NCBI GenBank assembly: GCA_023653785.1
Contig: JAMKCH010071783.1
Span: forward strand, 1 to 64,000
Direction of reading: 5' to 3'
Source of the DNA: Ophioderma brevispina
Taxonomy: Eukaryota > Echinodermata > Ophiuroidea > Amphilepidida > Ophiodermatidae
DNA length: 64,000 nucleotides
The notes below the pieces were generated by a model, which ran no database searches, had not been told where the DNA came from, and saw only the letters and a program-made list of their open reading frames with translations. This document shows positions 12,082 through 23,330 of the stretch, piece after piece. The translations under genes and the position numbers were made by a program. The first letter of the stretch is position 1. Each line of letters begins with the position of its first letter.

Positions 12082-15000
12082 TCTTTTTTTTTCTTTTTTC
12101 CTTTTTGTGGGTGGCGACATGTGACATAATAAAAATGACCATTGAATAGAGTTCTAAACTAATGACCTCCATTATGTAAGTGCATTCTATGGTCAATACA
12201 ACAATGCTATTTTTCATGCATCTTTAGAGACATATTTTCAGGGTATTTTTAAATAGTCAACTTGTCAAGTTTTGTGTATATGCGAGACCCTAGTGATCCT
12301 GTTTTGTTAGCGAAACATTGATTCCTTCGTTTTAAGTCGAGTCACCTTTTCGCCCTATACGAGTATCCCACCAAATATTGACCGGCTTTTATGGGATAGC
12401 ATGCACCACTGTCCAGTGACAAAAATGTCAAAACCCCAGGATTGAAGTGTGGCTAAAGATCCATCGCGTGAGAGACATGATGGGGTTTCGCTTCGGGCAC
12501 TCTGATGGATACTAACGACAAAGTAAAGCTTTGGGTGGAGCACTGAGACCTTATTCGATCAATAAACTTTCCATCGCGTTTGTCTGATATGTTAGCGTGT
12601 CGTTTGTCTTCACATTGGAAAATTGATATAGGGGTTGAATTTCTGACTACCTGATGTTAATCCATTAATAACTGCATAAGTTTCTTCTCCTTTCATTTGT
12701 TTTCAACTGTTAAATTGAATAAGGACTTTTGCCAATTATTTAAAAACAAACAACGCACCGAAGACGAGTGGTTCAAGAAAGGAGGAAGATATTAGTAGCG
12801 CTTTAAATAAGTGTGATGTTGATTCAATGATTATAGATTTCAAATTTTTAGTTGTCAATACAATCAATCATCATTTTGCAAAACTTATACAGTAATTATT
12901 TTATATACAAAATAGATAATAATATTGAAAAGTGAGTGATAATATAGAATAACCAATTCCGGTTATACATAATATATAACAATGATAATGTGAACATTAT
13001 ACCACTTCATATATCTTGCACTTATGAAAACAAATAAATTTATGTACATCAAATTCAATACGATTGGATATTGACAGGTCACTACTAAACGCAGAGCGTG
13101 AGTGTGTAGTGACCTCTTATAATTTACATAAAACATAATAACCAAACATAACTAACAAGAGCAAAAACTAACAGAGACAAAGGATAAGACGACGGATTAA
13201 AAAACAGAACAGAACAGGACAGACACAGGTACCAGTACAGGATATATAAGGGGTAAGTGGGCGCCTTAAAATACTAGCCCTGTATGTAATCACTTATTTA
13301 TGTATTTATTTATTTACTCCTAAAGGTCATTACTATCCTGTATAAGGTACGCTTGCCCGCAGCATGTTGCGAGGTAGTATTAAACGACGCTTCTGAACTC
13401 TCTCTCTCTCTCTCTCTGCCAGAGGCCAAGACGGGAAACTGAAGAATGTGAAGAAGCACCTTTTATATATACTCTGGAACATGCCATAATTGCAAAATAA
13501 CATGTGTGCCAATACCCACTCCAACGAGGAATGAATAAAAATAGAGGCAGCATAAGAAAAGGAATAACCAATACTACGATAAGTTAAGATGTTAAGAAAT
13601 GGAAATCGCTAGCTTTCTGCTCTATTACCAACTCCCTTATAGCTCTAACCACTAGTCCATCGATTCTGATGATAAGCACGTCATTTCAGTCAATATATCT
13701 CAATCATTCACTCTTCGTTCCTCTTTCCATTTCTTCTCCTTTTAATTATTTCTGACCTCTTCAAGTCAGTCACCTTGTGGTCTGTTTAATATCCGCACTT
13801 TTGACCTCAGTTTTTAACCTTTTAATGACAGTCGTCAAAAACATCAGCTATATAATATCCATATTTCCCCGTCTGCGTGTCTCTAACGTAGTTTTCTTTG
13901 CTATAATGCCGACTTAAATATTGAAGAGTGTACTACCGACATGCATTTTAAAGATATATGCGGCAATTGTTTTGTAGGTTGCGCTTTGAAAAAAAACTCA
14001 CATTTGGTAACCCTCTATAAAAATACTTGAGTGGCAATTTTTTTTAACGACGGTCTGGCGGTAAGACCACACCTTGTTACACGTTCGGATGCCAATACAG
14101 ATTTCTCCTTATAGCGCTGCTGCTAGTCAAAAGGTTTGTGTAATTTTTCATAACAGAATGATAATTGGAGTTGATCCTTTATATGCAAGTTTAATTTTAA
14201 GAGTCATTTGGATTTTTCACCCCCGAGGAACCCCTACATTCAAAGTGTAATTTTCAGGGGTCAAAATACAAAGCTATGTGAATACTGCAAAAAGCTACAC
14301 CACTGTATTCAAAAGGTCGGTGCCTGTTGCTTTCAATGGGACTTGACCTTGTCCCCCTACTTGTTAAGCAAGCTTTAAGCACGCAAAAGTATTCCTTATT
14401 TTTAATCCGTGAGCTTTCAGCAAGAATTTTGTACTATTTGTTATCAAAATCCGACCAACTTAAAATGCCCTTACAACTTAAATGACCATATTTATTTTTT
14501 CTTTTTTTTTCTATGTTATAACTCCTAACTTTAGGTTGCAGGAAGGACAAACTATCCATTTTGGAATCCTTATGGTTAGAGTTAGACAAATACCGGTATT
14601 TTTAACATGACCGGATCATTTAAAAAGTGATTCCCTTGTATTTGTTTAGAGACCCCCTCTTTCATTAAAGACACCATTTGTGATTACGAATCATGTTTCA
14701 AGGTCCCGTCATGCTGTCTACAACATTTAATCACTCCAACTTTGTACTCGAGATGAGTTACAAGATGTCTGCTAGCTCCCACGATAATATATCGGTTACA
14801 TTATATTACTGTACATGCACCAAGTACTTTACCTTTCCTCTCTTAACTATGGGTAAGAAAATATCCTAGATATTATCAAACTAATTTTAATATTAAATGT
14901 TTTAAAAAAAAGAAAAGTTTTTTATTTTTTTTATTTTTTTTATTTTTTTTATTTATTCATTTTGGGGGGGGGACACCTAAAAGGTAAAACGTTGACCTTT

Positions 15001-16033
15001 GACGTTCTGGCTTGTACTTGAAAACTCTACATCGCAGATATGTGAAACTAAACCTTTTCTAATTCCTGTGACCTGATGGATATCATGGTGTATTTTTTAA
15101 CAAATTCAAAAAAACTTTTACTTTGACTTTGAATTTTCCCCAATCTGAAAAGACCCATGCATACTCCACGCCGGTGGTGGCGGGATCCTATACGCTCATG
15201 TAAATGAACCCACAAGCTAAGCTGCAATCCTCATAGTAGAGATAGAAATGTCACATTTTTGAGTAAGACGAGTTTCTTTTATGTCGCAAGGAAACTTAGT
15301 TTTATTCGCTAAAAGATCCATTTTGTACTCATGAACTTTTTTTTTTTTTTTGAACGCTTAATAACATTAATTGTCCAGATACTAGTCGGGTTATACACCC
15401 TACTCACTTGTACCCAGGAGTCTATGGAAAAAAATGTCACTTTGAGCATGTTTCTTTCACATACTCTCACAGAGGATACACCAATATCACAGCAAAGTGC
15501 AAGCAAATCACCAATAACAAAGTTTGAACATATGGTGAATGTTGTCCAGGGTAAAAACAACATAGGGGCGAACATAACTCATATAGTTAAAAAATAATAC
15601 ATTTTACGCAATATACTGCTAAAACCCCTGTTTTTTTCTGACTTTTGAAACTATCAGGTAACGCCCCTGCCCTCTCGGCAAGGTAATTTTAAGACGGAGA
15701 GTGTCTTCTTTCCGCCTTATTGCATACACCTTGCAAGAAGCTTTGAAGATGATGATTTTTGTCAGAAAGGGAAACTCAAGTTAAATCGCACATTAAGGAG
15801 ACGATTTTGTTTGGTTTCTAAAGGATAAAAGCAGTAAAGGAATTTCTGTCGCCGAAGGAGACTTTATTCGCTAAAAAGGCCATTCGTTGTAGGGGAATAA
15901 ATTGTCAATACGGCAAACATAAAGTAAGACTGGGAGTGTCATCTTCAATCTTGTTACTGGCTGCCTTCACCGCCTTTTGTAAAAATTTCCTAAGAAAAAT
16001 GCCTAGGTATACAGTACATCGCACCTGATCAAA

Positions 16034-16034
<1 letters not shown>

Positions 16035-16066
<32 letters not shown>

Positions 16067-16090
16067 AAAAAAGAAAAAAAAAAAAACAAA
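16035..16090 (+). repeat. Poly-A run
   Basis: About 55 bases of nearly pure A with rare G or C, placed where block A copy 1 reads 'catgcgtcaaaccaaaacccctcg' (3859-3881). May be an expanded homopolymer or a read artefact. The poly-Phe open frame on the opposite strand is not a gene. Confidence 0.85.
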
Positions 16091-17029
16091 CACTCGAAGG
16101 TCAAACCAATTTAGGAAATTACATCTACGTTTTACAATTACACAAACTTGATACTGGAACTCCTAATCGCTGTCAGCGCTAATAAAGGCCGTTACTCTGA
16201 GCGCTTATTTACATGTCAGCAATTTCATTTTATTTACAGCAAATAAAGAATCCGTGTTACATACGATTCTTCCTTTAAGACGACTATCGGAAGTTACGGA
16301 AGTGTCAGTGTTTATTCTGGTCCACACAAAACTGTTAAACACATTCATGCTTTAGTTACAAATCACCCTTTGAATTGCTCATTCCCAGTTATCCAGGAGA
16401 AACACCTTTTTCACGAAGACGCACTTATACCACTTTTAGCAATGACCTTGAAATGAATTTGTAAAGAAATAAAATTATGGTATTGCATTGTGTAAAAATA
16501 TAATTGGATAAGTTATTAAAACGCCTTATGAATAGAGTGCGTGTGTCAAATTCTTATAGACCTTTTTCTCAGAAAACACATTTCATTTTGGGAAACGTTA
16601 TCAGGAAACGGGAATTTGTATTGGTTTTTTTATTCTCGACAAGATTTCTTCTTTTTTGGACATTCTAAGTAACAGTTTGCAGCAAATCCTCTAAAGTGTA
16701 CTAACAGGCTAATTTTTTATTTAATATTTTAAAGATTCCTTGCTGTCTGAAAGAAAATAATCCTACTGCTAAAAAAGGTTGCTTTATTTAGCAAAATTAA
16801 TAATTAAATGTTGTTCCATGGACGTCGCCATGTTCGGCATTGTTGACGTTTGCTCGCATGGTGACGTTTATGACTTGAGCAGTCCCATGGATAAAAACAG
16901 AGTGTCCTGTGGAATGTCTAGGGTACTCCCGATCAGAAAATCGATTATATCGGATTATAGTGTGTGCATTAGAAAATCAGTAACATCGTTCAAAACTGGG
17001 ACGGATCTTGTACATAATACGCTGAAAAG

Positions 17030-17157
17030 CAGGTCCCGTAGCCCAGGAATTTATGTGAGGGGGTGCGGATTGCCCATAAGTGTGACTTTTTTTCGTACCA
17101 CCACCCAAGCGGGGGGGCGGGGGTGCGTGCACCCCCTCCACCCCGGCTACGGCCCTG
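17030..17157. mobile_element. 128-bp hAT-like MITE with 8-bp target duplication
   Basis: Terminal inverted repeats CAGGTCCCGTAGCC (left) and CAGGGCCGTAGCC (reverse complement of the right end) enclose a G/C-rich interior with a run of G and a palindromic GGGTGCGTGCACCCC. Flanks are CTGAAAAG (17022-17029) and CTGTAAAG (17158-17165), an 8-bp duplication with one mismatch. Block A copy 1 has the empty site CTGATAAG at 4984-4991. TIRs beginning CAGG..CGTAGCC and an 8-bp target duplication are typical of hAT-superfamily MITEs. No coding capacity. Confidence 0.85.
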
Positions 17158-19117
17158 CTGTAAAGGTTTGGTCGTGTCATTCATTGGCTACTTACTTAAA
17201 GACAACTATGTACTATATACCATCATGATTTCTATTTTCTCGTGGGTCGATCAAATGGCTGCAATCATACCGAAGATATTATAAACGGTTTACTTTGTTA
17301 GCATAATAGAGTGTCTTTTTCTGACTGAAGACATTCATTTGAAACAATGTATTTATAATATGTTGAAGCGTAATTTATTTAACCTGGAATTTCGCTTTAA
17401 GACTTCCAAATCTATATGGGCTATTCTATTGTTTACAAAACATTTTGGCGTGCGGTTTTGTCTTTTATTAATACCACATGAATTTGAAAAGCGATGCAAC
17501 TAAGACTTCAAGTCATCTTATTATAGATAGGCTTATATTTTTCACAGTCATGTTTGATCCTGTGATTTGGTTTTATTTCGATACGCCTTCAACATAGTTA
17601 ATTTATATTTGTGTATTTGATATCTTTGTAATCTTGGCATTTTGAGACATTCTTTTGCGTGGTGTCTGTTTGTGTGTAGGGGTGTTGGATGTGGTGTTTG
17701 TTTTATGTATGTTTTTTTAATATATTCATAATTCATCATTGAAATTGTATTGCGGATGTTTCAAAATTTCGATTTTTTACATTTTTTGTTTGTAATCTTC
17801 GCCCTCATGTATTATTTTTGATTGTATTGATTTCAATTTTGTATTGTAATTTTGATGGACTAATAAATTATATTATATGATATGTTTCTGTAATTTCTGA
17901 TCTATTTCAATCGCCATCCACGAATCTTTCTAATTTGAATCTCAACTCACGAAATATTCTACGGGAATACAACATATTTTTTTTTTTAAAATTATTGCCA
18001 AAACAAAGTTGAAAACGTAAATGAGGGTAACACCGTTGCCTTTTCAAGGTGTTTCTGGCAATATTGAGAGTACGTCAAATGAATTCGCGTGACGCGTACT
18101 AAGTTTGCAGTGTATCCAGTTACGCAATGAAATCTTTCAGCAGTGCTACCTGCGTATGCGATAGTTTGTTTTGATTGACTTTGCTCAGTGGTGCTCCTCG
18201 GCAAATGATGCGTAATCGAATTTGCGTAAATAATTTTCTATATGAACATTTTAAATAAGTATTTGTCTGTTTCTCCGTTATGGTAAAGCACGTTAATTAT
18301 AGTGCTGCCATATTCTAACAAGTTTAAAAAAAACTGGGTTCTTGATGCCTAATATCAGTTTTATCAGGGTAAGAAGATACATTTCAAATTATTGTTTTAA
18401 AAAAGTTAAAAAACTTGTTTAAATTTTAAAGTTCTTCATCGTGTAGAAATGTGGTTTTATATGAGTCTTAGATTTCCGAGATAGGCGATTATAGATGCCT
18501 CATAACCACTGTAGTGGACCCCTTTAAGATGTTCTTAACAAACAAGTAATTACATTGACAGAAGACCTGTTCAAAGAAGGGGCCTCCTTCAATACGTCAA
18601 TTCGTTGATATTGTTGCTGCTAGTATTATTTTACGTAAATATCATAAATACATTTATCCATTCCACATGCTTATTGGTTATGATCTCTTTTAGGAGCAAA
18701 CGGAATTACAATAACGAACAAAATTTCGCACATTCTTGCATATGTCCACCTTCTTGCATATTATCCACGATATCTCTCCTGGTAATATAGATGTTGCTCT
18801 ATTAAATACACCGTTAGAGAAATCGCTTCTTCCTGATGCAGGACACGTTTCCTCAAAAAAACGCTATCACGACCGACACATTAACAGGCTCATATCGCAC
18901 GGCATAAAATAGTTTTTCTAATACGCAATAGAGATTTCCGCCGAAAAATAACCTGTTTTTTATGATTGGGACACAACAAGGTTATTTAAACCAACAAAAT
19001 AGTTTCTAATTTATAACTGCCAGCACCGGTTTCTATAACCAACATATTCTATTATAAACAAGTAGGTCCATGTGGTGCCCGTGCCCATCATTCGAAACAA
19101 CTGAACACAATATGCTG

Positions 19118-21337
19118 ACCCCTAGGAGATAATGGGTTTAACACATTTTTGGTGCCGAAGTTTTGAGTGTCTTATTTATGTACAGGGCGTAGATTCAAAA
19201 AAGCAGTCTTATTGACCCGTACTTCAAAACATTTTTGTGACTATGGCCATTTTTTGACAAATCATATAAAATTCTTCCCTTATTTTTATACTTTTCGGGT
19301 TTTTTGCCTAGCGTAATTTAGGTAAACAGGTACTGATCATACATAAAAGCAGTCTTATTGACTGTTTGTGAGATTTTAAGGTGAGTTTTTCATCCTTTTT
19401 GGCCAAAAAGCGTAGTGTGATCAAAAATCATATTGTTACTTTTGGGTGCTCTGGCAAACGAATCTAATGTCAAAAGGTACCGATTTAAAATAAGCGTAAT
19501 TGACTGTACTGAACACAATTTTGACATGTTGGTCATTTTTTGTTACCATTGACAACAATTTGTGTAAAATATGCCGTTTTATTTGGCCAAAAATATTGTT
19601 TGTGGTGAAAATTATGACTATGAACTATAGCACTTTCCAGTTGTTTTCATCACCATATTCTTCCTTCTTCTTCCTTATCGTTCCAAACACAGTGTTCTCA
19701 AATAGATCCCACCAGAGATGGGTACAACGCCTGGCTGCTTCCCTGAATTCCGCAAGGTCCGTGTCTGTGCATTGTGTTGCCCATCCCAGTGGGCAGAACC
19801 AAGAGATTGTCCCCTTGTCGTATGGTGCTGTCCCACCCCAACAGGTAGTGTTCTGACCTGCCTCAGGTGCCCCACTTCTGCAAGAAACCGTAGATGGCAC
19901 TTCTGGTTCTCAAGATGTTGAGAGATCGCCATTCAGCCCATGAGGAGACAGCTTCAGTGTGGATGAGATGCTTACCAGGTTCAAAAAATACCAATAGATG
20001 CTACTTGGTTGGTAGCAAGTTCTTTCTTTGCCACAGCGACCTGTCTTAAACTCCTAACATGGCTTTCAAAAGAGGTGGGACTTTCCTTAAGAACCGCTCT
20101 CAACAAAATCTGGATTTAGTCGTTGGCAGCCGGTCTCTGTCCAGACTGGGTACTTCCCATTAGATACGTTGGCAGCTTACGTCTTGCAAGCTCGCTACAC
20201 TGCGACGGCTGTCCTGGTGGAGCACTTCCTGCTAGGGTTTATAAGTCTCCATTGGTGTTGAACGAAGCAAGCCTGTGTCAAGCCGGCAGGAGACATTTAA
20301 CATCGAATCAAGCTTCTTGACATGGTTGATCTTTCCATACAGAGCAAGCATACAGAGTCAAGTGCATTTAAAGCATCGCTTGGACTATAAGAAAGCAGAC
20401 GGCAAAGGTCCTGATACCTGGATCTGACGGGCTAGGATTGCTCCCAAAACCCATTACTATGCCAATTTTGCCCAAATAGTGAACAGACTGTGCGGATATT
20501 CATACCCCGAGGCTGTCGGGAACGAACTATCATAACCAGGCCTTTCTAATGAAGGTATAAAGATATCAAGAGTTATACTACCATGTTTGAAGCCGATCCT
20601 TTTCTCAGCTAAACCACTGCTAAGTTGAGGAATTTATTCTGCCAGGAATCCAACAGAACCTGCACACAGCCAAATCTTATAACCCCCACCAGTTTGTCCC
20701 CAACTATATTTTTAAATGGCAAGTGCTCACGAAGCCATGAAGATCAAACTAAGCGTGTACGAGTTTAGTGGCGACCTGGTTTCACTTGCCCCTTTAACAT
20801 GGACGAATTGGAAACCGGTTATTGCTAACTCACCAGAAAACTTTTTTTTTACTTTAACCTTGTTTTCAAAACTGTTTCATATTTTTCCACAAATGTTTTC
20901 ATGGTAAACAAATCACCACATCAAATTGTGTCATGACAGTCATTACGATTATTTTTTTTAGATCAGTAAACCCATTTGCATTAGAATTCTTTTGGCCAGA
21001 GGCACCCAAAATAAAATTATATTTTTGATCAAAATAAGCTATTTTTTGGCCAAAAAAGGATATATCACCTAAACATCTCACAAAACAGCCAATAAGATGG
21101 TTTATATTCATCAGTTACCTTTTTACATAATTACGCTAGTCAAAACAACCCAAAATTAAAAATATGAATTTTATTGATTTTGAGTTCAAAATAATGGCCA
21201 ATAATCCCAAAAATGTCTTGAGTACGGGTCAATAAGACTGCTTTTTTTTGGAATCTACGCCCCATTTTACAATAAAATAAAGCCACACTCAAAACTTCTG
21301 CACCAAAAATTTTGATTAACCCCTTATCTCCTCGGGT
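19118..21337. mobile_element. 2.2-kb element with ~460-bp terminal inverted repeats
   Basis: The left arm (19118 to about 19590) and the reverse complement of the right arm (about 20875 to 21337) match over their length. Shared runs include GAGGAGATAA/TAGGAGATAA at the tips, AGAAGTTTTGAGTGT/CGAAGTTTTGAGTGT, GCAGTCTTATTGACCCGTAC and a 'tttttggcca'-type motif. The whole insertion is absent from block A copy 1, which reads continuously around 6925-6960. The centre holds fragments of a LINE (19645-20700) rather than a transposase, so the element is non-autonomous or its transposase has been replaced. The target duplication is ambiguous. Superfamily not assigned; long arms are seen in foldback and some MULE-type elements. 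Confidence 0.8.
19645..20700 (-). pseudogene. LINE fragment with 5' inversion, inside long-TIR element
   Basis: The part at 19645 to about 20365 matches, on the minus strand, the 3' end of the LINE at 27915-28600, including the peptide CTDTDLAEFREAARRCTH. That region is the C-terminal Cys-rich tail of such LINE proteins, and it also has the same (GAA)-rich 3' tail. The next part, about 20395-20700, matches the same LINE in the opposite orientation: its reverse complement aligns with 29890-30180, the linker between endonuclease and reverse transcriptase. A 3' part in one direction joined to an inverted upstream part is the signature of twin-priming during LINE insertion. Frames are broken throughout, so this is a dead copy. 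Confidence 0.7.
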
Positions 21338-21540
21338 ACTGGGTGTATAATACTGAAATAATGAGAGTAATTTGGATCAAGGCGTGTCTGTAGCCCACTT
21401 CTGGTTAAGACATTAGAATATCGTATCCAAAAACATGGCCATGAGGAAAATTTTAACTTTTCAAAACATGAGAACCCGTTGTGTATTATATAATATTAAT
21501 TCTGCAATTAATAATTATAACACAGCACTTCCAAGTGACC

Positions 21541-21800
21541 AGTCATGAGCGACTGATCAACAGAATTAATTTGATTGGCTGAGGAATTGACAAGGGAAAA
21601 TGCGTGGCAACGGTGAAAGTGGATATCTTGGAACAGGTGTGAACATCTGTCATTTTTCCATAAGCAGTCATCCATGAAAAGCTACCGTGTATAAAGTATG
21701 CAATGTAGTTCGTCCTTAATAAGCCCGAAGCCAGGATGAATTTTGAAGAAAAAAAAGTTATATAAAATCACATTTTCGAGTGAGGGGTTAAAATCCACCC
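21541..21800. other. No recognisable gene
   Basis: Unique spacer between block A copy 2 and a SINE; nothing supportable. Confidence 0.5.
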
Positions 21801-21802
21801 AA

Positions 21803-22312
21803 AAATAATAACAATAATAATTCTTGATCTTGGTAGAGCGCCTGAAGCAGAGGATTCTTCTTCTTAGCGTATCCACAAGTCATTGGTAATGGCTTGTGGT
21901 GGTGATTTACTCAACCGAGTATGCTGATCCGGGGGCGCGTGTATCCATGATACGGACTCTCCTAACATGGCCCGCTTTGAGGCTGGGACGGATTGGGAAC
22001 AGTCAGGGCTTTTTACCCTACTCTTACTCGACACTGACTGCGATGTACATGTACAGTTGTGACTCTCTGTACACGGGACCGACGGCTTAACGTCCCCTTC
22101 GAAGGACGGGATGCTTTCATTATCCATTTGCCCAATTCCAAGGGAACCACGGAGGAGAGCTGTATTCTGTATAATCAATAACTGGATCAAATCCAGAATT
22201 CATAGTACCCGAATAAATCCCAGCAAGTCACCCCACCGGGATTCGAACCCGGGAATTTTTGGTAAATTTGCGCCACAGGGAAGCACCCTAACCGCTAGGT
22301 CACGCTCTCCCA
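21803..22312 (-). mobile_element. tRNA-derived SINE with conserved central domain
   Basis: On the minus strand a tRNA-like head has box A (TGACCTAGCGGTTAGGG, near 22288-22304) and box B (GGGTTCGAATCC, 22239-22250). A central block around 22059-22100 contains GGACGTTAAGCCGTCGGTCC followed by CGTGTACAGAGAG. This resembles the deeply conserved metazoan SINE central domain often called Nin-DC; that match is from memory. The 3' end is an ATT/GTT-type microsatellite tail (21803-21822). At about 510 bp it is probably near full length. The open frames on both strands are not genes. Confidence 0.8.
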
Positions 22313-22689
22313 CTTAGAGGCCTCTTAGCGCTTCACATAGAAAAAAGAGGAATTGCACCATTTTATTAAACGACACATACAAATTCAATAGATAAATCTT
22401 CTAAAGTAAAAAAGAATTTAGAATATACATCAGTCGTACACAATTTAAGAATAATTTAAAGGAACAATTGAATTTTCAAACATATTGTGACCTAGAGATA
22501 TATAGATGAAGAGAAAGACAACCCAGTTGCCTCCCATACTAAAACATAATGGGGATACACTTGAATCGTCAGCTGTGAGGATATGGGTGTATCTAACCTA
22601 CCTAATCTAGTGAAAACAACTATTATGGGCAATCATATTGGAAGAAGATGAGAGAACAAGAAAGAGAAAGAAGCAGTACACAATATCAG

Positions 22690-23330
22690 TATTTATGATT
22701 GACTGCATCAGAAAACTGTGAACAGCAAACAGCATCAGGAGCCGAAATGCTGCGTAACAAGAATGTCTCGAGACGTGACTTGAAAGTAGCTATTGACCTA
22801 GCTAAGCGGACACTGCTTGATGAGTTGACTGATGCACTCAACTGGCAGCAAGAAGATGATCTCAAGGTTCTCGGTGTTGAATACAGCTGGATGAGCTCAG
22901 CTCAGATATATGCGCTGCTGGTGACATGCCGTGGATTGCCTTATAGTTAAGAATCAGAAGCAGTATTTTGAATTCGTTGAACCTTGGTCATTTCTCTTTC
23001 TGGGATACCATAAGGAGTTGAAGGAAGGTTGGCTGAGAGGGAAGGTACAACATCTTAGTCTTTCTCAGATTTTACATCATTATCTGATGTCTCAATCATC
23101 TACATGGCTGCTTCGCGATCCCGGTGGTGGAACGTCAGGTAGAGCTGGGTGTCATCAGCGTTAATGAGAGATAAAAACCAACAGGCAGTAATGATATCCT
23201 GGCTGAAACAAATGAAATCAATCAGGTTACCAGTATGGGGTCCTGTGAAACTCCACTGTCTACGGCAAAAACATGACGAAGCACGTCTGACTGATATAGA
23301 GCTTGGCCACAATGGTAGAATTAACAAAAA
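22690..23330 (-). pseudogene. L2/CR1/Rex-like LINE reverse transcriptase remnant
   Basis: The minus strand carries broken pieces in LINE order. First is an SGV.Q...L-like segment near 23240 (the usual S-G-V-P-Q-G turn). Then comes ADDTQLYLTF near 23137-23166, the catalytic YADD motif, here preceded by Asn (NADD), with the family's usual TQLYL tail. Further downstream, around 22905-22960, is NYKAIHGMSP, the 'tYKalhg.aP' motif found after the RT domain in L2/CR1/Rex elements. Frames are disrupted and the element is truncated at both ends. The tidy open frame on the plus strand at 22699-22950 is antisense to this remnant and is not a gene. Confidence 0.65.

Larger units (their letters stand above)
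12033..21540. repeat. Duplicated block A, copy 2
   Basis: Second copy of 1-7203, enlarged by copy-specific insertions. These are a G-run at 12063-12081 followed by a T-rich run, about 430 bases of unrelated sequence at 12834-13265, a poly-A run at 16035-16090, a 128-bp hAT-like MITE at 17030-17157 and a 2.2-kb long-TIR element at 19118-21337. Aligned parts differ from copy 1 by frequent small indels, many in homopolymers. Homology ends near 21535 ('cacttccaagtgacc'). No coding exon is supported. An open stretch at 15331-15597 lies in a copy-specific segment and has no recognised family. Confidence 0.85.

Noticed and set aside
15331..15597. Plus-strand open frame with a polar C-terminal half
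   Set aside because: Begins in a T-run and spans a copy-specific segment. No splice support or family; kept only as a remark under the block A findings.
22699..22950. Coding-looking plus-strand open frame of 83 codons
   Set aside because: It is antisense to a LINE C-terminal remnant whose motifs (NYKAIHGMSP) read on the minus strand.
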